A stretch of 64,000 nt of DNA. It comes from Algorimicrobium algoritergicola (lineage in GTDB: Bacteria; Bacteroidota; Bacteroidia; Flavobacteriales; Flavobacteriaceae). This document shows, one piece after another, positions 9,605 through 17,348 of this stretch. Every line of letters starts with the position of its first letter. The stretch's first letter is position 1. The notes under the pieces are model-generated. The model made no database searches, was not told the origin of the DNA, and saw only the letters and a program-made list of their open reading frames with translations. The stretch spans positions 62,001 through 126,000 of the forward strand of contig NZ_VSKL01000002.1 of assembly GCF_008086165.1 (NCBI RefSeq), given 5' to 3'. Position numbers and translations under genes: made by a program.

Positions 9605-10068
9605 TAATTATATAGTAAAACGTAAAGATTTAAAGAGGTGGCAATGCAGAGCCAAATCATATAGGGTAATAATAAATAGCGCCAATAATTCATGGCATCC
9701 ATACGAAAGGTGAAAAAGAAATAAAAGATAACAAGTGTCAGTAAAACAATCGTGATTAAAGCGAATAGAACCAAATGCTGATTAAAAAACAGAAAATTCC
9801 AAGCGACATTTAAAACAACCTGAAGTGCAAATACACTTAGTAATAAAGGCGATTTGTAATCCTTGAACAGATAGGTTAAATACACCGAAAAACAAATCAT
9901 GATTAATGTCCAGGCAGCGCCAAAAACCCAACCTGGAGGTGTCCAAGGCGCTTTATTTAGATTGGTATACCAAGGAGACGTTGCGCCATCACCCATAAGC
10001 CAACTTCCAATAGCTAAACTACCAAAGTTAATGACTAGAAACAGAATTAAGAGCGGAAAAAACTTCAT
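9604..10068 (-). CDS. tspO: TspO/MBR family tryptophan-rich membrane protein
   Basis: Five-helix membrane protein of 154 residues that binds porphyrins and related tetrapyrroles in characterised members. Visible signatures are WYTNLNKAPWTPPGWVFGAAWT, split here as the Trp/Pro-rich loop 1 (residues about 33-53), then VLNVAWNFLFF in helix 3. TspO in bacteria is linked to light and oxygen control of tetrapyrroles, which fits its place in a photolyase operon. Separated by one base from the small Lacal_2735 gene upstream. Confidence 0.92.
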   Translation of the reverse strand: MKFFPLLILFLVINFGSLAIGSWLMGDGATSPWYTNLNKAPWTPPGWVFGAAWTLIMICFSVYLTYLFKDYKSPLLLSVFALQVVLNVAWNFLFFNQHLVLFALITIVLLTLVIFYFFFTFRMDAMNYWRYLLLPYMIWLCIATSLNLYVLLYN

Positions 10069-10069
10069 A

Positions 10070-10240
10070 TTACTTGTTTTGTAAAACGTCTATTTTATCG
10101 GCGATTTTTTGAGCTTCAGCGTATTTTAAATCGCTGGCTTTTCTATCGGTTGTAGATAGTCGATGCCAATCTTTCATTATAACTTCATACTGTTTCTGAA
10201 GTTTTTCAATTTCAGATTTTGATTTAAAGAGTCCGAACAT
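10070..10240 (-). CDS. Lacal_2735 family small protein
   Basis: A 56-residue gene lying between tspO and the glutathione peroxidase gene. Translation begins MFGLFKSKSEIEKLQKQYEV and ends AQKIADKIDVLQNK. This matches my memory of the Lacal_2735 family, short charged helical proteins restricted largely to Flavobacteriia. It contains WHRLSTTDRKASDLKYAEA in the middle. Spacing is one base to tspO and two bases to the upstream peroxidase gene, so it is a real part of the operon. Function unknown; probably a cytoplasmic two-helix hairpin. Confidence 0.85.
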   Translation of the reverse strand: MFGLFKSKSEIEKLQKQYEVIMKDWHRLSTTDRKASDLKYAEAQKIADKIDVLQNK

Positions 10241-10242
10241 AA

Positions 10243-10788
10243 TTATAGCGTTAAATTTTTAGTAATTTTTCCACTCATAGGATTGGTAACCGAGAAATAA
10301 TAGTCTACTAATTGTCCGTTTCCATCAACTAAATACTTTTGGAAATTCCATTTAACACTGGAACTAGATTTACCGTTTAAAGCTTGATTCGTTAACCAGT
10401 TATAAAGCGCATGTTGGTTGTCGCCTTTAACATCCACTTTTTCGGTCATTTGGAATGTCACACCATAATTAGCTTGGCAGAACGTTTGGATATCGGTTGC
10501 TGTTCCTGGTTCTTGTCCACCAAATTGATTACATGGAACGCCAATTACCATGAGGTTGTCTTTATAGGTGTTATATAGCTTTTGTAAATCTTCATATTGA
10601 CCAGTAAAACCACATTCGGAAGCTACATTCACAAATAAGATATGTTTTCCTTTATAATCTGATAGATTCAGGGGCTCACCATTTAAACCATTGATTGCAA
10701 TATCATAAATGGATTGTGTTGGTTCGGTTTGTGCTTGACTTTTACTAAATAAACTAAACATAATTATAAGTGTAAATACGTGTTTCAT
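10243..10788 (-). CDS. Glutathione peroxidase family protein, exported
   Basis: Thiol peroxidase of the GPx family, 181 residues, reducing hydrogen peroxide or lipid peroxides. Signal peptide at 1-19 (ending KSQA). The peroxidatic Cys lies in NVASECGFTGQYEDL; the NQFGGQEPG loop carries the conserved Gln, and KWNFQKYLVD carries the conserved Trp and Asn. No selenocysteine. The leader peptide suggests action in the periplasm, where it would guard against photo-oxidative lipid damage. Three bases from the SDR gene upstream. Confidence 0.93.
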   Translation of the reverse strand: MKHVFTLIIMFSLFSKSQAQTEPTQSIYDIAINGLNGEPLNLSDYKGKHILFVNVASECGFTGQYEDLQKLYNTYKDNLMVIGVPCNQFGGQEPGTATDIQTFCQANYGVTFQMTEKVDVKGDNQHALYNWLTNQALNGKSSSSVKWNFQKYLVDGNGQLVDYYFSVTNPMSGKITKNLTL

Positions 10789-10791
10789 GAG

Positions 10792-11475
10792 TTATATTTT
10801 GAATGATACAATGCCACAATCCATTTCGAAAATTTGGCCAGAAATAGAGGCTGCATGATCGGATATTAAAAAGGAAGCCATTTCGGCGACCTCAGTTGGA
10901 TTTAAGAATTTTTTAAGGGGATGGCGCTCCGTAATATTATCAATCATTTTTTTGTTTCGTAATAATTTTGAAGCTAATTCGGTATCCGTAACAGTAGGAG
11001 CAATGGCGTTTACGCGAACTGTAGGTGCTAATTCGGCACCAACCGATTTTACCAAACCTTCCACAGCCGACTTTGAAGCAGCCACGCTAGCATGAAACGG
11101 CATCCCTAATTTTGCAGCAACTGTACTGAAAAATAACATGAATGGTTTATCTCCTTTTTTAATTATTGGGAGGTATTTTTGAATTGCTTTAACAGCACCA
11201 ATAACATTAATTTCAAAATCTGAACGAAAATCATCTAAATCTAAACGGCCAATTGGCTTTAAATTGATACTTCCAGGGCAATATATTAAGCCATCAGCTT
11301 GATCTAAATCAGGTAATTCATCACTTAAAATATCAACCGAATAATGTTTTAAATTATCATGATCAAAATCAGGTTTAGATCTGCTTAAATTAATAACATA
11401 ATGATTTTCTAATAATTTCTCGGAAATTGCGCGACCAATGCCTTTGCTACCACCAACAATAATATATGTTTTCAT
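10792..11475 (-). CDS. SDR-fold protein lacking the catalytic tyrosine
   Basis: Rossmann-fold short-chain dehydrogenase-like protein, 227 residues. The cofactor motif GGSKGIGRA is at 8-16 and a SSTVAA-like strand holds the usual serine region (FFSTVAAKLG). At the YxxxK site the sequence reads VAASK, so Val131 stands where the catalytic Tyr should be while Lys135 remains. The same HASVAA(A/S)K pattern is, as I recall, seen in SDR homologues encoded next to photolyases in proteobacteria, suggesting a conserved subgroup that may bind NAD(P) without ordinary dehydrogenase chemistry. Operon context: peroxidase, folE, photolyase. Confidence 0.88.
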   Translation of the reverse strand: MKTYIIVGGSKGIGRAISEKLLENHYVINLSRSKPDFDHDNLKHYSVDILSDELPDLDQADGLIYCPGSINLKPIGRLDLDDFRSDFEINVIGAVKAIQKYLPIIKKGDKPFMLFFSTVAAKLGMPFHASVAASKSAVEGLVKSVGAELAPTVRVNAIAPTVTDTELASKLLRNKKMIDNITERHPLKKFLNPTEVAEMASFLISDHAASISGQIFEMDCGIVSFKI

Positions 11476-11487
11476 TATATAACTAGT

Positions 11488-11712
11488 CTATGCTGTTAAA
11501 GGCCTTCCTTTTAAGCGTTTTTCAACTTTTTGCTTAATCGCTGTTAAACGCTTCATAATATCCATGATGCTTTCGTCCTTCTTTTTCTTGTAAATTGTGT
11601 TTAATTCCAAGATAAGTTCTTTAGCTTCTCTAGATATTTTTATTCTATCGCTTGTGGATAATGATTTTAGATTGGTTTGCTCAAATTCTAGAGCGCGTTC
11701 TATTGTATCCAT
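11488..11712 (-). CDS. Hypothetical small charged helical protein
   Basis: A 74-residue protein I do not recognise. It is almost entirely helical by composition, rich in Lys, Glu and Leu (for example SREAKELILELNTIYKKKKDE), with no signal peptide or membrane segment and a basic C-terminus KRLKGRPLTA. The tight spacing to folE (three bases) and to the SDR gene (twelve bases) supports expression as part of the photolyase operon. Confidence 0.7.
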   Translation of the reverse strand: MDTIERALEFEQTNLKSLSTSDRIKISREAKELILELNTIYKKKKDESIMDIMKRLTAIKQKVEKRLKGRPLTA

Positions 11713-11715
11713 AAT

Positions 11716-12411
11716 TTAATGATTTAAATAGTTTTGTAATTCGATTATTTTTTCTGGTGAATTAAATGCACCACCATAATAAGCAGTAACGGTTGCAGAG
11801 GCATCATCTTTAACGCCTCGTGAAGACACGCACAAATGCTTGGCATCTATAATAACGGCTATGTCTTCTGTGTCTAAAATAGTTTTGAGTTCGTTAGCTA
11901 TTTGATTTGTTAAACGTTCCTGTACCTGTGGTCTTTTTGCGAAATATTGCACAATTCTGTTTAGCTTTGATAATCCTATTACTTTTCCAGAAGAAATATA
12001 GGCCAGATGTGCTTTACCAATGATGGGTACAAAATGATGTTCGCAATTGGAGTAAAAGGTAATATTTTTTTCTAGAACCATTTGATTATAACGGTACTTA
12101 TTTTCAAATAAGGCAATTTTTGGCTTGTTTTCGGGATTTAAACCAGAAAATATTTCATCAATATACATTTTAGCAACACGATCTGGTGTTCCTTTAAGGG
12201 AGTCATCGTTTAAATCTAATCCCAAAACATCCATAATTTCTTCAAATAATACAGAAATACGTTCCTTTTTTTCTGAATCAGAAAGTTTAAAAGCGTCAGA
12301 TTTCATAGGTGTTTCTAAACCAGTTGACAAATGATCGTCACCAATCATATCAGTAGAAAAACCGTTTAAAGCGTTGGGATTTTGATTATTAGATTTTGTT
12401 TGTATTTTCAT
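11716..12411 (-). CDS. folE: GTP cyclohydrolase I
   Basis: Converts GTP to 7,8-dihydroneopterin triphosphate, first step to folate and other pterins. 231 residues; an unstructured N-terminal stretch of about 45 residues precedes the catalytic domain. Zinc ligands are visible as the Cys and His of SNCEHHFVPI and the Cys of HLCVSSRGV; the QVQERLT segment is the conserved GTP site. Its position in the photolyase operon suggests extra pterin supply, perhaps for a methenyl-tetrahydrofolate antenna chromophore. It is preceded by a 52-base gap containing a stem-loop. Whether another folE exists elsewhere cannot be seen here. Confidence 0.95.
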   Translation of the reverse strand: MKIQTKSNNQNPNALNGFSTDMIGDDHLSTGLETPMKSDAFKLSDSEKKERISVLFEEIMDVLGLDLNDDSLKGTPDRVAKMYIDEIFSGLNPENKPKIALFENKYRYNQMVLEKNITFYSNCEHHFVPIIGKAHLAYISSGKVIGLSKLNRIVQYFAKRPQVQERLTNQIANELKTILDTEDIAVIIDAKHLCVSSRGVKDDASATVTAYYGGAFNSPEKIIELQNYLNH

Positions 12412-12427
12412 ACTCTCTTTTTATTAC

Positions 12428-12461
12428 GTGCTGTCCTTATTTTCTTAATAAGGCAAAGCAC
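12428..12461 (-). other. Intra-operonic stem-loop before folE
   Basis: Interrupted palindrome GTGCT-gt-CCTTATT-ttctt-AATAAGG-caa-AGCAC in the only sizeable gap of the photolyase operon. No U run follows on the minus strand, so it does not look like a simple terminator; it may be an mRNA-processing or stability element. Confidence 0.45.
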
Positions 12462-12463
12462 CA

Positions 12464-12739
12464 TTAGCGTTTACTTATTTTATTGTGGGTAATTTGTTTT
12501 TGTCTACTGCATTTAAAACGTCCTTTTTCAAAAGCGCGTAATTTTTCATGTTTTGTTTTTCTGCCTTGAACCCGTTTACGCCACATTTTGAAACTGCTTG
12601 GTTTCATTTCTCGTCGCATAAGGTTTATAACATCCTGCTCTTCTAATCCAAATTGAAACTGAATAGCTTCAAATGTGGTTCGATCTTCCCAGGCCATTTC
12701 AATAATTCTGTCAATCTCACGTTCTGTAAATACTGTCAT
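12464..12739 (-). CDS. TIGR03643 family protein
   Basis: A 91-residue basic protein of the TIGR03643 family, usually found near photolyase or cryptochrome genes. The core EREIDRIIEMAWEDRTTFEA and GLEEQDVINLMRREMKPSSF contains a helix-turn-helix-like pattern followed by the Arg/Lys-rich segment WRKRVQGRKTKHEKL, suggestive of nucleic acid binding (inference). Function unknown. Start overlaps the stop of the upstream gene by four bases, so it is translationally coupled. Confidence 0.88.
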   Translation of the reverse strand: MTVFTEREIDRIIEMAWEDRTTFEAIQFQFGLEEQDVINLMRREMKPSSFKMWRKRVQGRKTKHEKLRAFEKGRFKCSRQKQITHNKISKR

Positions 12740-13164
12740 GAATCTCTAAAATTAAAACGTTGGTCATAAACCACCTTAGCGTCTAATAAGCGTTTAAAGA
12801 AGATTTTGTTTTCTTTAAACATGGTATTGTTTTTAAAGTTGATAAATTTTCCTTGAGCATGGATACTCGCACCATTGGTTTTATATAATACCACTTGATA
12901 ATATGGAATTACCCACGAAAAATTTTGTAAACCTTTATTGATATAAATTATAATACCACCCGAACGCATTTCAATATTTGCATAATTTATATCTGACACG
13001 CGGTTTAAATAGGGTTGTAAATTAGGACTAGTCTCGTTAATAACCATACGTTTAGACCCAATACCTTTTAGCCTCATAGCCTGAAAAAAACTATAAGGCT
13101 TTCCAATGAGGTCCGAAATAACTTCTTTATGTCCTTTGTCGTGATATGTACTGTTTAATATCAA
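12736..13164 (-). CDS. Hypothetical protein heading the photolyase operon
   Basis: A protein of about 142 residues that I do not recognise. It lacks a signal peptide or membrane span; the middle (MRSGGIIIYINKGLQNFSWVIPYYQVVLY) is beta-rich and hydrophobic. The longest frame begins at a TTG at 13185, but that codon lies inside a -7 promoter box (TAACTTTG), so I prefer the in-frame TTG at 13164. This choice gives the same box-to-start distance as the tetR-type gene with the twin promoter. An ATG at residue 37 of the longest frame is another option. First gene of the operon. Confidence 0.65.
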   Translation of the reverse strand: MILNSTYHDKGHKEVISDLIGKPYSFFQAMRLKGIGSKRMVINETSPNLQPYLNRVSDINYANIEMRSGGIIIYINKGLQNFSWVIPYYQVVLYKTNGASIHAQGKFINFKNNTMFKENKIFFKRLLDAKVVYDQRFNFRDS

Positions 13165-13182
13165 ATTACTTGCATTTAATAT

Positions 13183-13224
13183 CAAAGTTACAAAATGTTT
13201 AACAATTATTAGTAGAAGTTAAAC
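13183..13224 (-). promoter_or_regulatory. Promoter/operator of the photolyase operon (copy 1 of a duplicated 42-bp element)
   Basis: On the minus strand it holds GTTTAACTTCTACT, a variable spacer, then GTTAAACATTTTG and the -7 box TAACTTTG. The two 7-mers GTTTAAC and GTTAAAC form an inverted repeat across 14 bases. The usual TTTG -33 element is absent at the right distance. 33 of 42 bases match the element in front of the TetR-type gene, with no gaps. Confidence 0.7.
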
Positions 13225-13313
13225 AAAAATTAACAATTGTTTGGGATAGAATTAGATATTGAGATATTTGTTTTAAAAATGATAATAGAAAATAATAAAT
13301 CTAATTTCGTCAA

Positions 13314-14735
13314 CTAGGTGACAAGTTTGTTAATCATACCTGTAAAAATAAAACCATGAAACGGCAATACGCTATACCAATACAGTCGTCCTGCTAATCC
13401 ACGTGGTCTAAATGTTGCGGTTTGTTTCAGTTTATTATCTTCAATTTTGAACTCTAACCATGCTTCGCCAGGCAATTTCATTTCAGCATAGAGTAGGAGC
13501 TTTTGTTTGTCTTTATCGGCAAAAATAACACGCCAAAAATCGAGTGAATCACCTACATGTAATTCGGTTGGACTTGTGCGTCCACGACGTAAGCCAATAC
13601 CGCCAACCATTTTATCCATATAGCCACGTAAGCGCCATAAACGCGTGCCATAATACCAACCAGTATTGCCGCCAATTGCCCAAATTTTCCGAATAGTTTC
13701 TTCTGGGTCTGTAACTGGACGTTCCTTGTAATCTTTAAAACAACCATACTTTGGCACATTCACATATTTATGAAAACTATCTTTAAGTCGTCCACTACTC
13801 ACCATGGAATCTTTCCAACTAGAAATAATACTATTTTGCTCTATTTTTTCAAAAGCCAAGGAAACAGCTTCTTTATATGACAAAGGTTTTACATCTAAAA
13901 GTTCCTCTATATTGCTTGGTTTACCAATTATTTGAACACCCATACTATCCACTAAAGACGATGCTAATTTGTAGGATGTTGATGTAACAAAATACAACCA
14001 GTATGATGATAACTTGGGTGTCATAACTGGAACTGTTAAAATGTAGCGTTTGAGTTTACGGACTTCGGCAAATTCCAATAACATTTGTTTGTATGTGAGC
14101 ACTTCAGGGCCGAAAATATCATAAGACTGATTATATAACCGTTTGTCTCCAGCACCTTTTGATAAATAATTTAAAACATCCCGAACGGCTAATGGTTGTG
14201 TTTTGGTATTAAGCCATTTTGGTGCAATCATAAAAGGTAATTTTTCTACTAAATCGCGAATAATCTCAAATGATGAGCTTCCAGAACCTACAATAATTCC
14301 TGCCTTGAAAATAGTGGTGGCATAACTATCAGATTTTAGAATTTCTTCAACCTGTTTGCGTGAGCGCAAATGTTTAGATAACTCTTTATCATTAGTAATA
14401 CCGCTTAAATAGATAACTTGTTGAACATTGGTTTTTGTAATGGCAGTTTTAAAATTTTCGGCACAACGCGCTTCTAAATCTTCAAAATCTTTGGAGGAAT
14501 TAGACATGGAGTGGATTAAATAATAAGCCACATCAATATCTTCCGGAAGGTTAGTTAATGTTTCTGGTTTTAGAAAATCACCTTCAATAAAATCGATATG
14601 AGGATCTTCAACATAAAGCTTATCGGCTCTTAAAATGTCGCGAACCACACAAATAACGTGATGACCATCTTGAACAAGTAATGGTATTAAGCGTTTGCCA
14701 ATATAACCTGTTGCACCTGTGACAAGAATTTTCAT
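13314..14735 (-). CDS. Two-domain NAD(P)-binding epimerase-like protein (SDR + DUF2867)
   Basis: A 473-residue fusion. The N-terminal atypical SDR domain (about 1-290) opens with ILVTGATGYIGKRLIPLL and resembles NAD(P)H-binding/NmrA-like proteins. The C-terminal domain (about 310-473) matches the DUF2867 type, with GCFKDYKERPV, WAIGGNTGWYYG and RRGRTSPTELHVGDSLDFWRV. The substrate is unknown; such proteins are widespread in Bacteroidota stress clusters. Last gene of the TetR-ABC1 operon, fourteen bases after the flavin reductase gene. Confidence 0.9.
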   Translation of the reverse strand: MKILVTGATGYIGKRLIPLLVQDGHHVICVVRDILRADKLYVEDPHIDFIEGDFLKPETLTNLPEDIDVAYYLIHSMSNSSKDFEDLEARCAENFKTAITKTNVQQVIYLSGITNDKELSKHLRSRKQVEEILKSDSYATTIFKAGIIVGSGSSSFEIIRDLVEKLPFMIAPKWLNTKTQPLAVRDVLNYLSKGAGDKRLYNQSYDIFGPEVLTYKQMLLEFAEVRKLKRYILTVPVMTPKLSSYWLYFVTSTSYKLASSLVDSMGVQIIGKPSNIEELLDVKPLSYKEAVSLAFEKIEQNSIISSWKDSMVSSGRLKDSFHKYVNVPKYGCFKDYKERPVTDPEETIRKIWAIGGNTGWYYGTRLWRLRGYMDKMVGGIGLRRGRTSPTELHVGDSLDFWRVIFADKDKQKLLLYAEMKLPGEAWLEFKIEDNKLKQTATFRPRGLAGRLYWYSVLPFHGFIFTGMINKLVT

Positions 14736-14749
14736 TTTTATTGGGTATT

Positions 14750-15370
14750 TTAAATTGGTTTCGGTCGTTGATACGCGTGACGCTCCTTTAATTCTGGAAT
14801 AGCATAGCCATCTAATCCATTGATGGTGACAACTTGTGCCTTGGATAAATTAACGAAACCATCAGTTTCTAATAAATGATTTTGAATAAATAGATTTTTT
14901 ATTTTACCAATAACTAATATGGTTCCATTGGATTTAATGTTGTATTCCTCAATAAATTCCATGTGCATCTGTACAGGTGCTGTTTCTACAAAAGGCGTAT
15001 CTATTCCAGATTTATATTCGGCTTTTAAAGAGGTAACATCAAATTCAGAAATCTGTTTATCATATTTAGCCGATGTGTGATGCGCTTCAGAAACTATAGA
15101 TTCATGCACATGATTTAATGTGTAAAAACCAGTCTCCTTTATATTATCATAGGTGTTTCTGGCAACCGTTGTTGGTCTCATAAAAACACCCAATAAAGGT
15201 GGATCTGAACCAAGATGCGTAACGGAACTAAATATAGCCACGTTTTCAATGCCATCTACAGATTTGGTGCCAATTAAATTGGCCGATTTAAAACCAGAAC
15301 AACTATTTATAAGGTTTATTTTATATAGGTGTTCCAACTCCGAAATATCTTCATGGCTAAAATGCTTCAT
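14750..15370 (-). CDS. Flavin reductase-like domain protein
   Basis: FMN-binding split-barrel protein of 206 residues, likely a flavin reductase or a flavin-binding partner. The pattern NLIGTKSVDGIENVAIFSSVTHLG and LLGVFMRPTTVARNTYDNI, followed by TGFYTLNHVHESIV, is the core of the family. No partner monooxygenase gene is nearby; it may supply reduced flavin to the photolyase module (inference). The start overlaps the last base of the ABC1 kinase stop region, indicating coupling. Confidence 0.88.
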   Translation of the reverse strand: MKHFSHEDISELEHLYKINLINSCSGFKSANLIGTKSVDGIENVAIFSSVTHLGSDPPLLGVFMRPTTVARNTYDNIKETGFYTLNHVHESIVSEAHHTSAKYDKQISEFDVTSLKAEYKSGIDTPFVETAPVQMHMEFIEEYNIKSNGTILVIGKIKNLFIQNHLLETDGFVNLSKAQVVTINGLDGYAIPELKERHAYQRPKPI

Positions 15371-16680
15371 TATAGGTTATAAAAATTATTGATTTTTACA
15401 TCTTTCGCTTTTAAATCGAACATTAAATTATACAACCCAAAAAACGTTCGGTTTATATAAATAAAATGTTTGGAACCTCGATTTCCATTCATCTTGCGCA
15501 ATTCGGTGTTTTTTGAATATTTCTCACCTAAGTCTGCAATACGGCCAAAGAATGACGGATCCGAAAAATCGAAAGTTTCCGCATGAAATGGTTGCGTGAA
15601 AATACTTAACATTTCATGAAACATATTTGAGAAAAATTCTAATTCTTCTGGCGAATCGTCTGGTCTTAATATTTCTAATTTGAACATTTTTTCACGAAAG
15701 ATAGTCGGGTTTTCTATGCTTTCTTTTTCAGCTAATTCAAAATACGGCACATAAAAATCTTCAGGTATGGTTTTCATACATCCAAAATCCAACGCTATTA
15801 AATTGCCTTCTTCTGAAATTAAAAAATTTCCAGGATGCGGATCGGCATGAACTTTTTTGAGCTTATGAATTTGAAACATATAGAAGTCCCAAAGCGATTG
15901 TCCGATTGTATTTGCCAAATCCTGATTGGTGTTTTTTACCGTAAATTCAGATAAATGATCGCCAGTCATATAATCCATAGTGATAATCCGTTCGGAGGAT
16001 AATTCTGGATAATATTCGGGAAATTTTAAATTGGGAATATGAGAACATGCCTTGGCTATTTCTTGACTTTGTTCAAGCTCTAAGATGTAATTTGTTTCTT
16101 CAACTAGTTTATTTTCAACCTCCTTAAAGTATTTATCAGAATCTTTACCTTTAATGTTAAACATTTTAATAGCGATGGGTTTTACCATGGCCAAATCGGA
16201 TTGGATACTTTCGGCAACACCAGGGTATTGGATTTTTACAGCCAACTTTTTTCCATCTTTTTCGGCCATGTGAACCTGTCCAATACTAGCAGCATTGACC
16301 GAAGTGGAATTGAAGGTGTCAAAAATTTCTTCTGGTGGTTTTCCAAAATAGGTTCTAAATGTTTTTACTACTAAAGGTGGTGATAATGGTGGAACAGAAA
16401 ACTGTGCTAACGAGAATTTTTCCACATAAGCCTGTGGTAAAATACTTTTTTCCATGCTTAACATTTGGGCAACTTTAAGTGCGCTACCTTTTAATTGTTT
16501 TAAGCCATCATAAATATCTTCCGCATTATTCTGGTTTAGTTTCTCTTTAGCTTCCTGTTCAGTTTTGGTGAGTTTATCACCATAATATTTTAAATAATTC
16601 ACACCAACTTTAGCGCCTGTTTTTACCAGTTTGCTAGCACGCTGTATTTTGCTTGTCGGAATACTATCAATTGTTTTCAT
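15370..16680 (-). CDS. ABC1/UbiB/COQ8 atypical kinase family protein
   Basis: Atypical protein-kinase-like ATPase of the ABC1 family, 436 residues. The KxGQ motif region reads KGSALKVAQMLS, so its Gly is Ala. The Ala-rich loop is VNAASIGQVH, the nucleotide Lys is in LAVKIQYPG, the catalytic loop is HADPHPGNFL and the metal motif is LDFGCMK. Family members support quinone metabolism or lipid homeostasis and help plants and cyanobacteria resist photo-oxidation. Bacteroidota make menaquinone, so a direct UbiB role is doubtful. Five bases after the TetR gene. Confidence 0.93.
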   Translation of the reverse strand: MKTIDSIPTSKIQRASKLVKTGAKVGVNYLKYYGDKLTKTEQEAKEKLNQNNAEDIYDGLKQLKGSALKVAQMLSMEKSILPQAYVEKFSLAQFSVPPLSPPLVVKTFRTYFGKPPEEIFDTFNSTSVNAASIGQVHMAEKDGKKLAVKIQYPGVAESIQSDLAMVKPIAIKMFNIKGKDSDKYFKEVENKLVEETNYILELEQSQEIAKACSHIPNLKFPEYYPELSSERIITMDYMTGDHLSEFTVKNTNQDLANTIGQSLWDFYMFQIHKLKKVHADPHPGNFLISEEGNLIALDFGCMKTIPEDFYVPYFELAEKESIENPTIFREKMFKLEILRPDDSPEELEFFSNMFHEMLSIFTQPFHAETFDFSDPSFFGRIADLGEKYSKNTELRKMNGNRGSKHFIYINRTFFGLYNLMFDLKAKDVKINNFYNL

Positions 16681-16685
16681 AGGCT

Positions 16686-17330
16686 TTACTGCATTTTTTC
16701 TTTAAAGAGGAATTTCCCTAAATCTAAAACGCTTTTTAGTGGTTTGATATCCATTAAATCAAAACCAGCGTGCACCGATTTTTCAATAAAAATGTCTGTT
16801 TTTTCAAAGGAAGGTGATGTGTCATCTAACCAAAATTTTATAATCATTAAAAGTTGAATCCAAAAAGATTCTTGTTTAGAGTAATCTTGAAGTTTTACAA
16901 TACGAGGTTCCTTAACATCAAGAGTTTCAATTTCTAATGTATCAATATACTTTTTGAAGGCGTGGCGTAATTCAGAAAGCGTACTTAATGATTTTAAACC
17001 TTTGTTTTCAAGCGCATAAACTACATAACTTCGGTTTACCGTTAGATTTTCAAAAAAGGTAAAATAAAAGCTTAATAGTTTATTTCTAGCATCAAAATGT
17101 TGATATTCGTCGCTTTTCTCTAACATTTGTAAGGTGTTTTCAAAAAATGCTTTGAAAATAGATTTCTCTAAAGCTTCAAAAGAAGCAAAGTTTTTATAAA
17201 AATCAGCTTCCTCAAAATTGTTGTCTTTTGCAAATGCATACACGGTTTTTGGTGCATGGTTGTTCATTAAAACATGATCCATGTAGAATGAAATAAGCTT
17301 GTCTTGGGTGATATTTTTCTTTTTTGCCAT
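16686..17330 (-). CDS. TetR/AcrR family transcriptional regulator
   Basis: A 214-residue regulator. The N-terminal HTH region includes TQDKLISFYMDHVLMNNHAPKTV and the recognition-helix segment EADFYKNFASFEALEKSIF; the helical C-terminal part is a ligand/dimerisation domain of unknown ligand. It is the first gene of the operon with the ABC1 kinase. A 42-bp element almost identical to the one before the photolyase operon lies upstream of its start, so it is the natural candidate for autoregulation and control of both operons (inference). Confidence 0.9.
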   Translation of the reverse strand: MAKKKNITQDKLISFYMDHVLMNNHAPKTVYAFAKDNNFEEADFYKNFASFEALEKSIFKAFFENTLQMLEKSDEYQHFDARNKLLSFYFTFFENLTVNRSYVVYALENKGLKSLSTLSELRHAFKKYIDTLEIETLDVKEPRIVKLQDYSKQESFWIQLLMIIKFWLDDTSPSFEKTDIFIEKSVHAGFDLMDIKPLKSVLDLGKFLFKEKMQ

Positions 17331-17348
17331 AATAATTAAATTCTTGTG

